Shown here: positions 44,869 to 56,275 of the stretch, piece after piece
Position numbering within the stretch: position 1 is the stretch's first letter
Layout of the letters: each line of letters starts with the position of its first letter
Source of the DNA: Atriophallophorus winterbourni
Taxonomy: Eukaryota; Platyhelminthes; Trematoda; Plagiorchiida; Microphallidae
Length of the DNA stretch: 64,000 bases
Assembly (NCBI GenBank): GCA_013407085.1
Contig: JACCGJ010019254.1
Span: forward strand, 21,166 to 85,165
Direction: 5' to 3'
Notes under the pieces: generated by a model
What the model saw: only the letters and a program-made list of their open reading frames with translations
Databases searched by the model: none
What the model was told of the DNA's origin: nothing
Translations under genes and position numbers: made by a program

Positions 44869-45053
44869 TTAGGTCCAGTGAGCCTTGAGACAGTGAATAA
44901 ATGGTAAACAATGTTAAACTTGAATGTCACTGTTGCTTAGGATTCTTACAACGAACCACGATGTTTAAACACAGAATCACATAGTGATTCGTGGTCAAGC
45001 ACTTAAGGCGCATATGGATGACCAAAGTGATGTGTTGCCCGCATCCCCCGAAA

Positions 45054-45106
45054 TTACACTCCACTACCGGTTTCTGGTTTTTGCCGTCATCAGGTGTAGA
45101 CAGTAA
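45054..45106 (-). ncRNA. Hammerhead ribozyme, middle R2 unit, intact core
   Basis: Minus strand: CTGATGA (45087-45093), a shortened stem II (GG/CC around A5), GAAA (45071-45074), CCGGTA (45065-45070), cleavage predicted after GTA between 45065 and 45064. Stem I has inner CAC/GTG, internal loop and outer TTAC/GTAA (45103-45106 with 45054-45057). Stem II has lost two bases relative to the consensus AAACA version, which may weaken it. Confidence 0.7.
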
Positions 45107-45293
45107 AATTAGGTTCAGTGAGCCTTGATAAAGTGGATAAAAGGTCAACAAGGTTAAACTTGAAGGCCCTGATGCATAGGGTTCGTATAACGAACCACGA
45201 TGTTCAAAGACAGAATCACATAGTGATTCGTGGTCAAGCACTCAAGGCGCTTATGGATGACCAAAGTGATGTTTTCCTCACATCCACCAAAAT

Positions 45294-45348
45294 TACACTC
45301 TGCTACCAGTTTCTGGCTGTTTGCCGTTATCAGGTGGAGAGAGTAAGA
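45294..45348 (-). ncRNA. Degenerate hammerhead, third R2 unit
   Basis: It reads CTGATAA (G8 to A) and CTGGTA in stem III. Stem II CGGC-AAACA-GCCA and GAAA are retained. The G8 change should block cleavage. Confidence 0.65.
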
Positions 45349-45369
45349 TTAGGTTCAGTGGGACAGGTT

Positions 45370-46890
45370 TTTGAGTAATCCGCCCCATCCACTTTATTCA
45401 GAGCATTCGCTCCAGCCTTTGTTATTGCGAATCTCTTAGCTTGAAGACTTTTCCTAATTGATTTCACACCCCATCTTATCACATTCACCTTATCAAGATC
45501 TACATTGTAACCAGCGTCTAGCGCCGGTTTATCTAGAGCAGAATCCCGAATTAGTGATTGATATTCACTGGGATGCGAAGTTGCTTTCCTACTGGATCAT
45601 TATGTTACTTTACCATAGTGCAAATGTTCTCCGGAAGTTTGTCCAATGTAAACACACGCGCATCGCTTGCGTTTGATTTTCTAGATGCAGTTGGACGCAC
45701 AGTCTAAACAAATCCCATCTTTTAAATGCATTAATACGGAGTGGACCGTTTTACCTCTCTTACATGTTACTCTTTTACCTGCGTCATTCAAGATTGGACT
45801 TAATTCTTCGGAGGCGCTTTTGACATGCGGTAGAACTACTGTAGCTCGACAAACGTTTTCCGTTTTCGGTTGCGATTGCGATTAATTAACTCGCTGAAAT
45901 TTGTGCCTAATTAAGCTCTTGGAGTAAGCGCAACTGACTTCTTGATGAGCTTTTGTTTCTATCGGCATCATCGCTGCAGAGGCGGACTGAAATATCCTTT
46001 AGTGATGCGCAGATGTGTAATGTACATATTACGTTTTGTATCATCTTAATTTGTTAACTTAGACATTATCGTTTCATTTCGATTAACCATAGCGCCATAT
46101 TGATAAATCGAGTTCTTTTAATCCTTATCAGTCAGTTATCTGTTTACTAATTTTGTAAAAATTATTCGTCTGTTAAATGCCATTTGTACATAGTCGAAGC
46201 ACTAAATAAAAACAGTGAACTCCATCTAAACTCGGTCTTCCTTTTTACCTGGTTGCTTCTTGTTCAATGTTTTATGTGGATATTACAGGATCGCACGCAT
46301 TTTCATGATTCATTCATCAATATAAACTACAGACTGCTCATAAGTACGAAAGATTTTGAAATATTCATAAAGTTCAGTTATATGCAACTCATTCACACAA
46401 CCGCACAAAAAATTTCGTGCTGTTTGGACTTGTCACATAGGGACAGTATGATCTGCATGCGATTAAGCAGTGTTAAAATTGTAAACAATTTGCGTTTGAA
46501 TGCAACTCTTGCATAAGTTTGCCCCAGACAGCATGATCATATGTAGATAGGGTTAACACTCTTGATCATGAAATAAGGGTAATTAACATGCATTTCCATC
46601 GCACACCAAAACACAACTGAATACTACGAAATGCAGCTCATTGCCGCTAAACACGAAGTTGCAGAACGAATATTATAAAGGTCGAACAGCTATACAAATC
46701 ACCGCTGAATACGGCAATTTCATCTTCAATGTGATTTCAACCTACATATTTGCTGCTATCGAACATAAGTTTACACAACCGAACACGAACAGCTGTGGTG
46801 TGCTACAATCATCAACGTTTCGGTTCGAAATTCATTATTGCACGTCAAAATTCAGCTTTAAAACACCACATCGCAATTTGGGAAATCGAT
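45370..46890. other. No recognised gene
   Basis: Several short frames (45458-45885, 46184-46516) have no motif. No element ends recognised. Confidence 0.4.
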
Positions 46891-46899
46891 AATCCATGC

Positions 46900-47230
46900 A
46901 GCAGAGGCTGCAGCTCTGTCAGGCAATAACACGACCATTTTATTTTACGTCACTGATGGTTCAACCAATATACGTTTTCTAATCGACAAGAAAGTCGAAC
47001 TAACTGTCATCCCACTCACAAACTCACAACTCAGAAACCCCTGTTCATTGGACCTGCAAGCAACCAACGGTACTCGAATAACCACTTACGGCTAGCGATC
47101 ACTATCCATCGGCCTTCGTTTGCGACGCAACATTCGATAGATTTTCAACTTTGCAGACCTCAAATCTCTTATTCTAGGAGCTGATTTCCCATCACCCTTC
47201 AATGTTACTTTTAACATGAGTACAAGAAAA
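46900..47230 (+). pseudogene. Ty3/Gypsy protease remnant
   Basis: FLIDKKVELTVIPLTNSQLR, NGTRITTYG, a stop, then RSLSIGLRLRRNIR and LILGADF parallel the protease of the Gypsy element at 41229-41727. The active site reads D-K-K. It is on the opposite strand to the large element and unrelated to its LTRs. It is heavily decayed. Confidence 0.65.
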
Positions 47231-48479
47231 TTCATTGGCAATGTAATTCACCCATACAAACTATTCGAGTCCTGATTCTCGATACTGCACCGAATTAGGC
47301 ATGCTCTCATCAGAGAGTTTTCGAATCTCTTCACAACCTGTGCACACATCGCTCCTGTAGAGCAAGACATACAACTCCATACAAATAACTAAAAGTCACA
47401 AACAGCATCACTGGTTTCCCAAGATTTCCTAAGATTTATGGCTATTTTGCATCGATTAATCGGATAGCAGAAATCGTTATGTGCAATCAGTTACAGAAGT
47501 TTTTGGAAAACGTTTTACTTCTGAGATTCGTTAAATTTAGGGTGATAGTCAAAGCAGCGAACGTTAGTAATTGAAATTGCTTTGTTGTGATCACATCCCA
47601 TCCCATACAAACCACGACATGTGCCTTGCTACAAGTTAGTCGTGCAACGGAATCTGATGCCAATTTGTCAGTGGGCACAAACTTCCTAGTTGAGAAAATA
47701 ATCAGCAGATTATCGATGTCCCTAAGCGAGAACTACTTGGTGTATACTGACCAATTAAATAGAAAAAAGGTTGGAGAAATAAAAACTCATCGGTATTGAT
47801 GCTGAACTACGATACTCTTTCGCTAATTCATGACAAGACATCAGGTCCATAGTTTGTCTTGATTTTCTTAAGATCGAACACTGATACAGCCTACAAAATA
47901 AACGAAAACAGGTGCACTGTGAAGTGAGCCAATGGCTAATAGACCACGATATTCAGCGAAGATTTGTTAAACGCTATTTTATAAGCAAACATACCCTGTT
48001 GGAATCGACTAGATACATTACGTATACCGTATTTCGAAGGCACAACTGACTCGATAAATAGTATATTGAAGCCGACCTCCATACGTGTAACGTATAACAT
48101 TGGGAAGACAATCCGTTCGAGCCTGATGTACCGCTTTTATAGAAAACATTAATAAAGTATTACTAGCAGTATAAAATGAATCAAAAGCGAGGACCGTATA
48201 CTTGATTACATAAGGCTTGACTTAAATCGCATCCAAAACTAAACGTCTCTTGTGTGATGAGTTTCTGAAGGTTGTTGATGTACATCGAGCACTGAACCGT
48301 GTTAGACAACACTATTGATGGTGATTTACGTATACAATGTCCAAGTAGAATGCTTGTCGCGCTGAGACTGGACCTTAACGTGTTGCGATGGTTTGTGTAC
48401 CTCTATGACCAAATGAGCCATGCTGGGTGGTGCTCTCAGAGCACCTTTATAGTCACTCATACCAGGAAGGTCAATGGAT
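47231..48479. other. No recognised gene
   Basis: Possible traces of R2 (47575-47640, CACATCCCATCCCATACAAACCAC) and of degraded LINE sequence, none assignable with confidence. Confidence 0.35.
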
Positions 48480-49420
48480 AGAGGTCAGACGAACACGGTC
48501 TTAACCTAACTCCCTGCCTTGTGGGTCAGGCTTTTTAGTCGAAGGCTTTGGTCGAAAACTTTAATTGTTCTCCTGTCTAGGCAAGGGCGACCCGGCAGTA
48601 TCCCAGCCCGCATATAACTATGAATATTACTACGAAACCAAACTCCACAGTGCATCGGCCGTCGCGCACGATAAACAGGGTCGCCTTACCTGCTGCATAC
48701 AGCAGGGCGGGTAAGCGAAATCAAGCTACTGCTGGCCCTTCTCTTCAAACTGTTTCTAACCCTTTCCCTCCCCCACTTACTCCGAAAACACTCCGTCTGT
48801 CAATCACAGCTTTAGAAAAGACCGCGCTGAACATGTTGGAACATTTTCTGTTCGAAAATTTACAGATCGCTTTCTGAAACCACGGACCTCTGCTCACATC
48901 GGTGCCATGAATGTCAGAACTCTCAGACAAATAGGCCAGCAAGCTACTTTGGCTCTTATTTTAGATAGTCTATCTATTGATATTTGATGATTATCGGAAA
49001 CGCGCTTATAAGATTCATCTATAATAACTAAACTAATTGCCCCAAAAATATTAAACTCGCTACTTTTTGCGTTGCTCTGGTGATCCTTTAGCTGCCATTT
49101 TAGGACAGGTGGGTGGCTAGTTACGCTCCAGGATATGTCCCGAACCCGTTTTCAATGGCGGTCTTGCACTAAGCATCTTCTTAGAGTGTTTGCTTAATCT
49201 TGTATGTTTTTAAGCGGACTGACGAGAAAAGCTTCTTATGATGCATGACAGTGAAAGCCGCAAGAAAGATGTCATGCTGATGTCGCTCTACTCGTTCACG
49301 AAACGTGTTTGAATGCATGTTCCATTCGATGTGTAGGCACCTATACCCAGTTTGTTTGTGCTTACTCTTCTATAGAATCCGTAGCTATTTCAATCCCACC
49401 TTTCCCCATGTTTTAAGATT
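48480..49420 (+). mobile_element. Non-LTR element 5-prime end with decayed endonuclease start
   Basis: A GC-rich leader (CCTGCCTTGTGGGTCAGG, GGCAAGGGCGACCCGGCAGT) is followed at 48891 by AHIGAMNVRTLRQIGQQATL, the usual start of the endonuclease of fluke LINEs (N-V-R-T-L-R-Q-I-G-Q-Q). Beyond 48985 the frame decays. Confidence 0.68.
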
Positions 49421-49751
49421 TTAGTTTTTCATGGTTGTGTGGCATTTAAGCATTCGGGACGTGCTACCGGTGAAATGCTGTCTGTGATGATGTTAAGGAG
49501 AATGCTTGTCCATTTGTCTGACCCTTCGACGGTCGGAAGAAAATGTGAAACTCTTCAAGATTTTGTTTGGCCTTTTTGAGCAGGATTCATGAATATACTT
49601 TCTACATCGTTTCAATTTTACTATATGTATCGCCTGAACGGAGATTCATTCAGCTTTTTCAAAAGATCGCGGATGGTTGATCCGTTTAACATTCAATAAA
49701 ATCAGCCGTCATAAAATACAATACGCTCGTTCACACGATCATCCGCCAACT

Positions 49752-52385
49752 TCATTCGTAGTTGTGGAATGAACAGTCAGCAAGCACGGTTGTCAGATCA
49801 CGAAGGTTCTGTTGACCTGAAAATTGAGCAAGATGTGAAAAGTAATCTAAACTCATACCTCGCGTCGTCGATAGCCTGGTACGCACCACTGAACAGAAAT
49901 GCTTCATCTTGATGGACAAATTTTCGTTAATCTATCAAATGGAAAACTCACATATTCATTATGCATGTCCCACATGTATGTAGATGGTTGGTTGGCTGTA
50001 AAGACGAAATCGAATTTCACTGAGATCTAATTAATTTTTGAAAACGTAAATATTCGATGTTGAACATGTTTGACTTGAATGAAACATTATGAAGTTGAAG
50101 GTTTGCAAAAAACCAAAATTTATTTTCAAAATATCCATATTTGCCTTCACTTTGATCCCGCACATTCAACAACGTGTTTGAATTCATCAAGTATGGACAG
50201 CATGCTCAGCAACCCTATGTCTTAAATCGATTGAGAAATGTCCAAAAATGTTTTGAATTTTATATATGTTTGTTAATAAATGTGAATGAATGACGATATA
50301 CGCATACTCGATTTATCGTCCGGGTTTATTTATGTTGATTACCGACTGTTGCACAACTCACGGTTAGCTGGTTTTCCTCAAGAAACAGACAAGGCGATCA
50401 GGCTCAGAAATACAAATCGTTTCGACAACATTTTGTAAATGTCTCACGATTTGTTTGCAATTTATACATTCACTTTTACTGTAATTCGAGTAAACTATTG
50501 GTCAGAACTCGAAGAGCGAATGACATTTCGGTAAGTGGAATCTTTTCAGCTGAAAAGTCAAACGTGTATAGCCAGAAATTGAAGTTTACTTTTTCCACTA
50601 TGCTCTGTTTGTCGTATAAAGTCGCACATGATGGACTTTCGTTGAAACAGCAAATTTGATTTTTCTACACGACAATACGAATTCCAAGCTTCAGCAAATC
50701 CATAATTGAATCGAACTCCCTATGCAATCGAATTGTACATAGTCGATTAAAGAGACTATTTACTAAGAAATATTTAGCGTAGAAATTTCCAGAATTCATT
50801 CCCTTAGAATAAATGCTCACCTAAACATTTACATCACCAGATAACGAAGGTTAGCAATATTTCGGAATAATAAAGATGGGCGCTTCGGGATGTTGTGTGC
50901 AGATGTAGAAACGCTTTCCGTGTGTACGTCTAGTCGAGTCCAAGCATTGCCACAGATGATGCATTCACGACTGCTGATGTGTTTCAGATAGAATGAGTGT
51001 AAGGTCGAGGTTAATTGCCCTAAATGCTGAATTGTGGAATATTCAGTACATGCGATGTACCACACCGTTTTGAAGATGGAATGACTGAAAAAGGATTTGT
51101 ATATTATATAAAATATGAAGCTCTTTTGCGTTTGGAAGAATGAGTTACTTCGCAGTTCTTTTAATGTTTTTCACAACCTGCAGCAAAACAGTTTCGCGTG
51201 CAAGTTTTCATCACATCGACGAACACTAGATTCTCGGTTGGTATGATTGAACGCAAATTTTTCATGTACATCGTAAACAGAAGCGGACATAGCACACATC
51301 CTTGATGATGAACTCCGCTTGTGATTTTAATTTTATTGTATGGCAATCCATCTGCGCGAACTCTAGCGTTGCAATGTCGCACAATAGCGATAATCGTACA
51401 TTCTAAATGCAATAGATTTTGGAGAACAAAATAGTAATGGACTCTCTCAACCACTTCAGATATGTCCAGGAAGCGAAAATTAATGCAGTTATCACATTCC
51501 AGGTCTTTCGTCCAGTCGTTAATTCTGGAAAATGTTTCGGTAGACTGCACGAGTTTCGCAAATTGTCACCTGAACTTCCGACATACAGTAATACTTGCGT
51601 TCAGTTTTATGTTTATCATGGGCCATACGTTTAACTCCTTCAAATTTTCTGATTTTATTCAGAATAAAAATGATTGATTACAATAAATGTGTCGAAAATA
51701 GATTCGATGAGATGTCGGTTTTAAAGCTAAATGCAAAGAATTATTCGTCGATAAGTGGACATTGAAAACATAGACTAGTTAATCGAGGGTTTCTTTACTG
51801 CCATCAGTTTGCGTTCCATGGAAACTACACCGAGCAAGCCACTTTAAACGCAAACTATCAACTAGCAGTAGCAGTGTGAGTTATTTACCGCTAAACTATT
51901 ATCATTTCGTGCAATCAGCAAATTTAATATTTTACTAAAAGGATCTAATAATTGACACATTATGTTCTGTTCAACGAATCAAATATCATAACTCTCGTTC
52001 TGTGAGAAATGAATAATGCGATAGTTTGCAAAAATTAATTCCACACTTACTGGGATCACCCTATGTTTACGATCTGGGATCGGATAAACAACTCTTGGAT
52101 TTCCATCGTTCTCCTTTATTATCGAATTTGCGAAAAACATTCCAGACACGTACTTTATCGGAAACTTTTTCTTTCAAAAACAAAAATGTTTTGTGCTTTC
52201 TCTTACTTTGATGTGTGCGCAGTATGCTCATCGATTTTATCGTACGAGTCGAAATGCTTTTCAAAGACCCTCAGGTTGAAGCACACTGAAGGTAATTTAA
52301 TTTGTAATTTTTGAAGATCGTTTAGGAGAATCTGTTGAAGATTCCCTTTACTGTGAACATTAAACGATGGTTGATGAACCTTCAT
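49752..52385 (-). CDS. Unrecognised multi-exon gene, copy A
   Basis: Candidate exons on the minus strand: 52207-52385 (MKVHQPSFNVHSKGNLQQIL..., donor GTAAGA), 52051-52164 (FPIKYVSGMFFANSIIKEND..., donor GTAAGT), 49952-49995 (NQPSTYMWDMHNEY, donor GTGAGT) and 49752-49907 (C-terminus ...DYFSHLAQFSGQQNLRD..., stop at 49752). The last two are separated by a 44-bp intron with matching phase. Exons 1 and 2 do not agree in phase, so an exon may be missing or the copy damaged. A non-LTR RT fragment lies in an intron. The sequence shared with copy B suggests a real coding ancestor. I do not recognise the family and assign no function. Confidence 0.5.
51161..51560 (-). pseudogene. Non-LTR reverse transcriptase fragment inside arm A
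   Basis: RFLDISEVVERV (for F-L-D-I-S-K-A-F-D-R-V), YNKIKITSGVHHQGCVLCPL (for the T-S-G-V-P-Q-G-x-V-L-x-P-L motif) and LVFVDVMKT (for F-A-D-D-x-K). Catalytic Asp residues are altered. The same fragment is in arm B, so it predates the duplication. Confidence 0.75.
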
Positions 52386-53217
52386 TTTTCACCACTGAAA
52401 AATCAGTGTGGTTAATAGATTATTTTTAAAAATTTGTCAAGCAAATTAATTTAATAATCACCACAATTTATTGCTACGTACTGTTAAGCAAACAATATTT
52501 TCGACACGTGAGGCTGTGTCATGTGGCCAAGGGTTTATTAATCCACGCGTTAGACTTCGTAATACCATAGACGATTCATTGACATAGCCTCATATCACGA
52601 GCGAATAATGGTATTCAATTACATAATCTAACATTTGAAGTGCACAATTCAATATTCAGCAAGTTTTGAATATCTAGGTGTAGGAATTGTTCGCTATACA
52701 CTTTATGTAACCGTCATATGACGAGACTTGTAACTGGGAAAGATTCGGTTTGTTTTTGGTTATTCTCCGTTGTGGTTCATGTTGACAAGTAAATGATGAG
52801 CTCGTTGACACAAATCCCTAAATTAGAAACAAGACAGTAAGTGTTTCGTCCCTTTTAATGACGCTGATTGAACGCTGACACCCCAATATATTGTACAGCG
52901 TAGTGTAAAGGGTAACGTCTGGTTAATTTCTAATAATCTTCACAGAAACTTTACCATCTAAAATATTTTGTTTTTCTTTGTGACCGTAATACGTGAGTCT
53001 TGTTCGAATGGAAACTTTTTGCAAAAGCTCTTCTGATCGATTTCATAGAAATTTATCTGCTATCGGATAAATTGTGTGAATACTCACATAATCCCCATAA
53101 TTCTACTTCTCTTTTTTAATTATTGTCAGTATAAAAAGATTGCATTTATTCGCTTGGTTAATCATGACGCTCGTGATTGATTTTGCTGCCTTCACTATCC
53201 TTATTCCCCACCTTCAG

Positions 53218-53478
53218 GTGACCAGCAACACGGATCGTCTAACGCTGGATGCTTCGTTCACTCCAGACAGCCAGTTTGTCATGGTTGGTTCCCCCGATGG
53301 TCACGTGAACATCTGGTCTGTGGACACATGCGTGCGAGTCGCAAGTTTACCCGGCTACGAGGCAGCGACGCAGCTACCGAATGCAGCCATCCACACGTTG
53401 GCCTTCAACCCGCGTTACGCCATGCTCGCCACCGGGTCCCACCAGACCTTGTTTTGGTTGCCGAGCGTCGACGAATGA
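53218..53478 (+). CDS. WDR82: WDR82 (Swd2) orthologue, terminal exon (86 codons plus stop)
   Basis: After an acceptor TTATTCCCCACCTTCAG (AG at 53216-53217) the phase-0 exon encodes LDASFTPDSQFVMVGSPDG, VNIWSVDTC and a C-terminus FNPRYAMLATGSHQTLFWLP ending in SVDE. This follows the last WD40 repeat and tail of WDR82 (ASFTPDSQF, IGSEDG, FNPKF, FWLP), a subunit of SET1/COMPASS histone H3K4 methyltransferase and PNUTS-PP1 complexes in the nucleus. It is richer in GC than its surroundings. Upstream exons were not found in the window, so the preceding intron is either very long or holds exons I missed. Confidence 0.86.
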   Translation: MTSNTDRLTLDASFTPDSQFVMVGSPDGHVNIWSVDTCVRVASLPGYEAATQLPNAAIHTLAFNPRYAMLATGSHQTLFWLPSVDE

Positions 53479-53525
53479 GGACGTTTCCGACCCCACTCTC
53501 TTGTACATACATCTTGTTGTTTACC

Positions 53526-53531
53526 AATAAA
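53526..53531 (+). terminator. Poly(A) signal of the WDR82-like gene
   Basis: AATAAA lies 48 bases after the stop codon, within a short 3-prime untranslated region. Confidence 0.7.
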
Positions 53532-53799
53532 ACGTCTCACATCAGTCTACGCGTATTTCTGCCTTGGGGTCTAACCGTATTAGGCATTGGTCAATATTTT
53601 TGGCACACTCATCTTCTGATATCAACTGATTGAAGAGCGACATAGGATAATTTCGAATGGACAAGTGGCATGCTACAAATTAGATGTCAGTTGGAACTGC
53701 TTTCAATAATTCAAATTTCTCATCCCGACCCAGAGATATTTTACCCTTCATTCATAATACATTAGCGTTGGAAAACTTTAGTTTCTAAACAATGATGTG

Positions 53800-54235
53800 T
53801 GTGATGGTAATGCAATCGAATGAGCTTTTTTGTTGCCGATCATGTGTTGAAACCCTATCTACATGAGTATGGGCTCATGTGATTGAACAGATTTGTCGTG
53901 CCAACCTTATCCAACAGTGTTTTTATGTATGAAATCACAAACCTGATGCAGTCTGCACGTGGGCTATGAAAGTGTCAGGTTGTCCAGACCTAGATAGATA
54001 TGTGAAAGGTAAATAAGAATGGCAGTGAGACTTCTGCGTGTCTTTGCATGCAGCTAACTGCCGCTTGCAAAATAATTTATCACGGTGTTGACTGCGCGGC
54101 ACAAAGATGCTGGAAGATTGCACATCCGTGCGTATCCTGATCCAACCGTCCATAAATGAGGAGTACAACAGCAAGAAACCGGTCGTGGGTTATCAGTGCG
54201 GGAATTGTATGCAAATAAAAATTTTCATTAATGAT
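53800..54235 (+). repeat. R1/R3 composite repeat with degenerate hammerhead
   Basis: 53820-53918 matches the body of R1 (CATGTGATTGAACAG, CGTGCCAACCTTATCC), 53925-54075 matches R3, and 54148-54235 begins another R1 unit. That unit's core reads AAATGAG, then CAACAGCAA, GAAA (54175-54178) and CCGGTCGTGGG. The damaged CTGATGA box should prevent cle‌avage. The order R1 body, R3, R1 core suggests that R3 is part of a longer version of the R1 unit. Confidence 0.62.
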
Positions 54236-54479
54236 TTTGCCTCGTTTTCTAGTCTTTTTCATTCTCTGGGTGCATCATATGACTCCACGCACATCATTGA
54301 AGTAATGCTACTTATAAGTAACTTCTACATTGAAAACTCTCTCGAACTACGTCGATTATAGAGAAGTCCTACAGTTTGTCATCTTTTGTAAGATTTTTTG
54401 TTTTTGAATCTTACTATTTATATAGACATATGCTTCCTAATCTAGAAATCCACAAAGACGAGATATTTCGGCTTCTGTA

Positions 54480-54676
54480 AACTATCGACAACGTACGGCA
54501 TTTCTTGCCCTGGTAAATGTGGAGTGGTCGGACCGGTATCCAGCTGTTATCTCTCATCAAGTGAAGACAATGAGATCAGGTTCAATGAGTCTTGAAACAG
54601 TGCTAAACTGTTACGCAAACTTATCCTTGTATGCTACTTTTACATGTGGTTATCATAAAGAAACCTTATGTTCAAA
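54480..54676 (-). repeat. R2 repeat, part 1 (interrupted), degenerate hammerhead
   Basis: Minus strand TTGATGA, GATA in place of GAAA, CCGGTC at about 54520-54575. It is cut at 54677 by a short retroposon and its continuation resumes at 55034. Confidence 0.6.
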
Positions 54677-55033
54677 TTCATTCATTCATTCATTCAGTCC
54701 TCTAAGTGCCGGGTGGCACATGAGGCCACGCCAGTGGTTCCGGTCTGTCGCTGCTTCCGTTGCCGTCTGCAACGTGAATCCTTGTGCGTGTTGTTCGCGT
54801 TCCAACGTTCTGCGCCAAGTTTTCTTGGGCCGTCCCCTTTTTCGTTTACCTTGCGGATGACAGTGCATGGCTACCTTCGTATGCGAACTGGGATCCATCC
54901 TGCAGACATGACCGAACCACGGATCTGTTGTCATCGTTTCCGTAGCAATGTAGGTTTTACGGGATAGGGTTGCTAGCCTTAAGCCCAACCCTCCTCCTTT
55001 CTCAGACGGGCTTGGGACCGTCCTTGGCGGAGT
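54677..55033 (-). mobile_element. RTE-derived short retroposon, copy 3 (leader fused to 3-prime end)
   Basis: Flanked by an 11-bp target duplication, TTATGTTCAAA (54666-54676 and 55034-55044). It has the same organisation as copy 2: the minus-strand 5-prime end starts ACTCCGCCAAGGACGGTCCC, matching 58075-58095 of the long element, then ORF2 tail (WFGHVCRMDPSSH, GKRKRGRPKKTWRRTLERE) and a (TGAA)n tail. It sits inside an R2 repeat. Confidence 0.9.
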
Positions 55034-55240
55034 TTATGTTCAAACACAGAAGCAAAATAAATTAAATGGCCAAGCTCGCGAGGTGCATGTAAAAGTCCGA
55101 TGTATTTTGGTGCTTACATCCCATTCCTTACAAAACACTACCGGTTTCTGGCTGTTTGCCGTCATCAACTGGTAAAGTATAATCCGTTTCGTTGAGTATT
55201 GGTAAATTTGTGAACAAAAGGTATACTTGAATGCCACAGG
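55034..55240 (-). repeat. R2 repeat, part 2, nearly intact hammerhead
   Basis: 55128-55178 on the minus strand: TTGATGA (C3 to T), CGGC-AAACA-GCCA stem II, GAAA, CCGGTA, GTG. Only one core base departs from consensus. Confidence 0.65.
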
Positions 55241-55261
55241 TCAAATTTAAAATGTTTTATG

Positions 55262-55704
55262 GTGGTGACATCTGGGTTGTGCAATGCGAGTCCGCATTAC
55301 TGAAATTTATATTATGAGCCACCATTATTCAAATCAAGCCGATGTTATCAACTTTTTCGTTCACTTTTGTTTGATTAACCATTCTACTTACTTAACACAT
55401 ATTAGAAGAGAAACAAGTGGTAATCGATCTGACCAAGAGGATGATGATATTGAAAATCTTCTACGGCTGTGGCTTGGAGATTGAGAATATCTAGGATAGA
55501 TTTATGTTGTTAATTTCTTTGTTGAGTATATTCAAATACATAAGTGTACAGCCGAATTTCATTAAATAGTTAGCGAAATAGGTGGTCTAGTTTCTAGTGA
55601 AAGTTATTTCCTCGGTGACATGGTTGAGGTTGAATAAAAAATGCCAGTTTTGTCGCATCGGTATATGTCATGAAGTGGAACAAAATATTTTAAATTTTAA
55701 ATGT
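55262..55704. other. R3 fragment (inverted, 55262-55320) and unassigned spacer
   Basis: GCGAGTCCGCATTACTGAAATTTAT is the reverse complement of the right end of the R3 copy at 32155-32195. The rest has no recognised feature. Confidence 0.45.
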
Positions 55705-56275
55705 TCTGTGAAGATTATTGAAAATTGACCCGACGTTACCCCGTATATTCCGCTGTACAACATCGTGGGGTGTCAGCGTTCAATCAGCGTCATTAAAAGA
55801 AAGGAGACACTTACAATCTTGTTCCTAATTTAATAATTCTTTGCAACGAGCTCATTATTTACTTGTCAACATGAACCTCGTATTCCACAACGGAGATCAA
55901 CCAAAAAACAAAACAAATGTTTCCTGTTTACAAGTCTCGTTATATGGCGGTTTGTTGAAGTGTATTGCAACCAATCACTACATCTGGATGTTCAAAACTG
56001 GCTGAATATTGGATTGTGCACTTCAAATTTTAGATTATGTAATTGAATGCCATTATTCGCTCGTGATATGAGGCTATGTCAATGAATCGTCCATGGTATT
56101 ACGATGTCTAAAGCTTGGTGCAATTGACCATTGGCCACATGACACAGCCTCACGTGTCGAAAATATTGTTTGCTTCACAGTACGTAGCAATAAATTGTGG
56201 TGATTATTAAATTAATTTGCTTGACAAATTTTTAAAAATAATATATTAACCACACTGATTTTTCAGTGGTGAAAA

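Larger units (their letters stand above)
44780..45366 (-). repeat. R2 tandem array: three hammerhead units, exact 240-bp period
   Basis: Hammerhead cores start at matching positions 44847, 45087 and 45327. The shared body includes CCAAAGTGATGTGTTGC, AAATTACACTC, TTCAGTGAGCCTTGA and a GAATCACATAGTGATTC inverted repeat. The first unit lacks its left part and the last its right part (about 2.45 units). Isolated relatives lie at 26245, 54480 and 55034. Tandem units carrying self-cleaving motifs on one strand match retrozyme or SM-alpha-type satellites, where rolling-circle or tandem transcripts are cut to unit length. Confidence 0.85.
49730..52975 (-). repeat. Inverted duplication, arm A
   Basis: It matches 55705-57755 in reverse orientation over most of its length: 49730-50015 with 57465-57755, and 51160-52975 with 55705-57440. 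The 1.1 kb between 50020 and 51160 has no counterpart in arm B. Identity is moderate with many indels, so the duplication is old. Confidence 0.8.
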
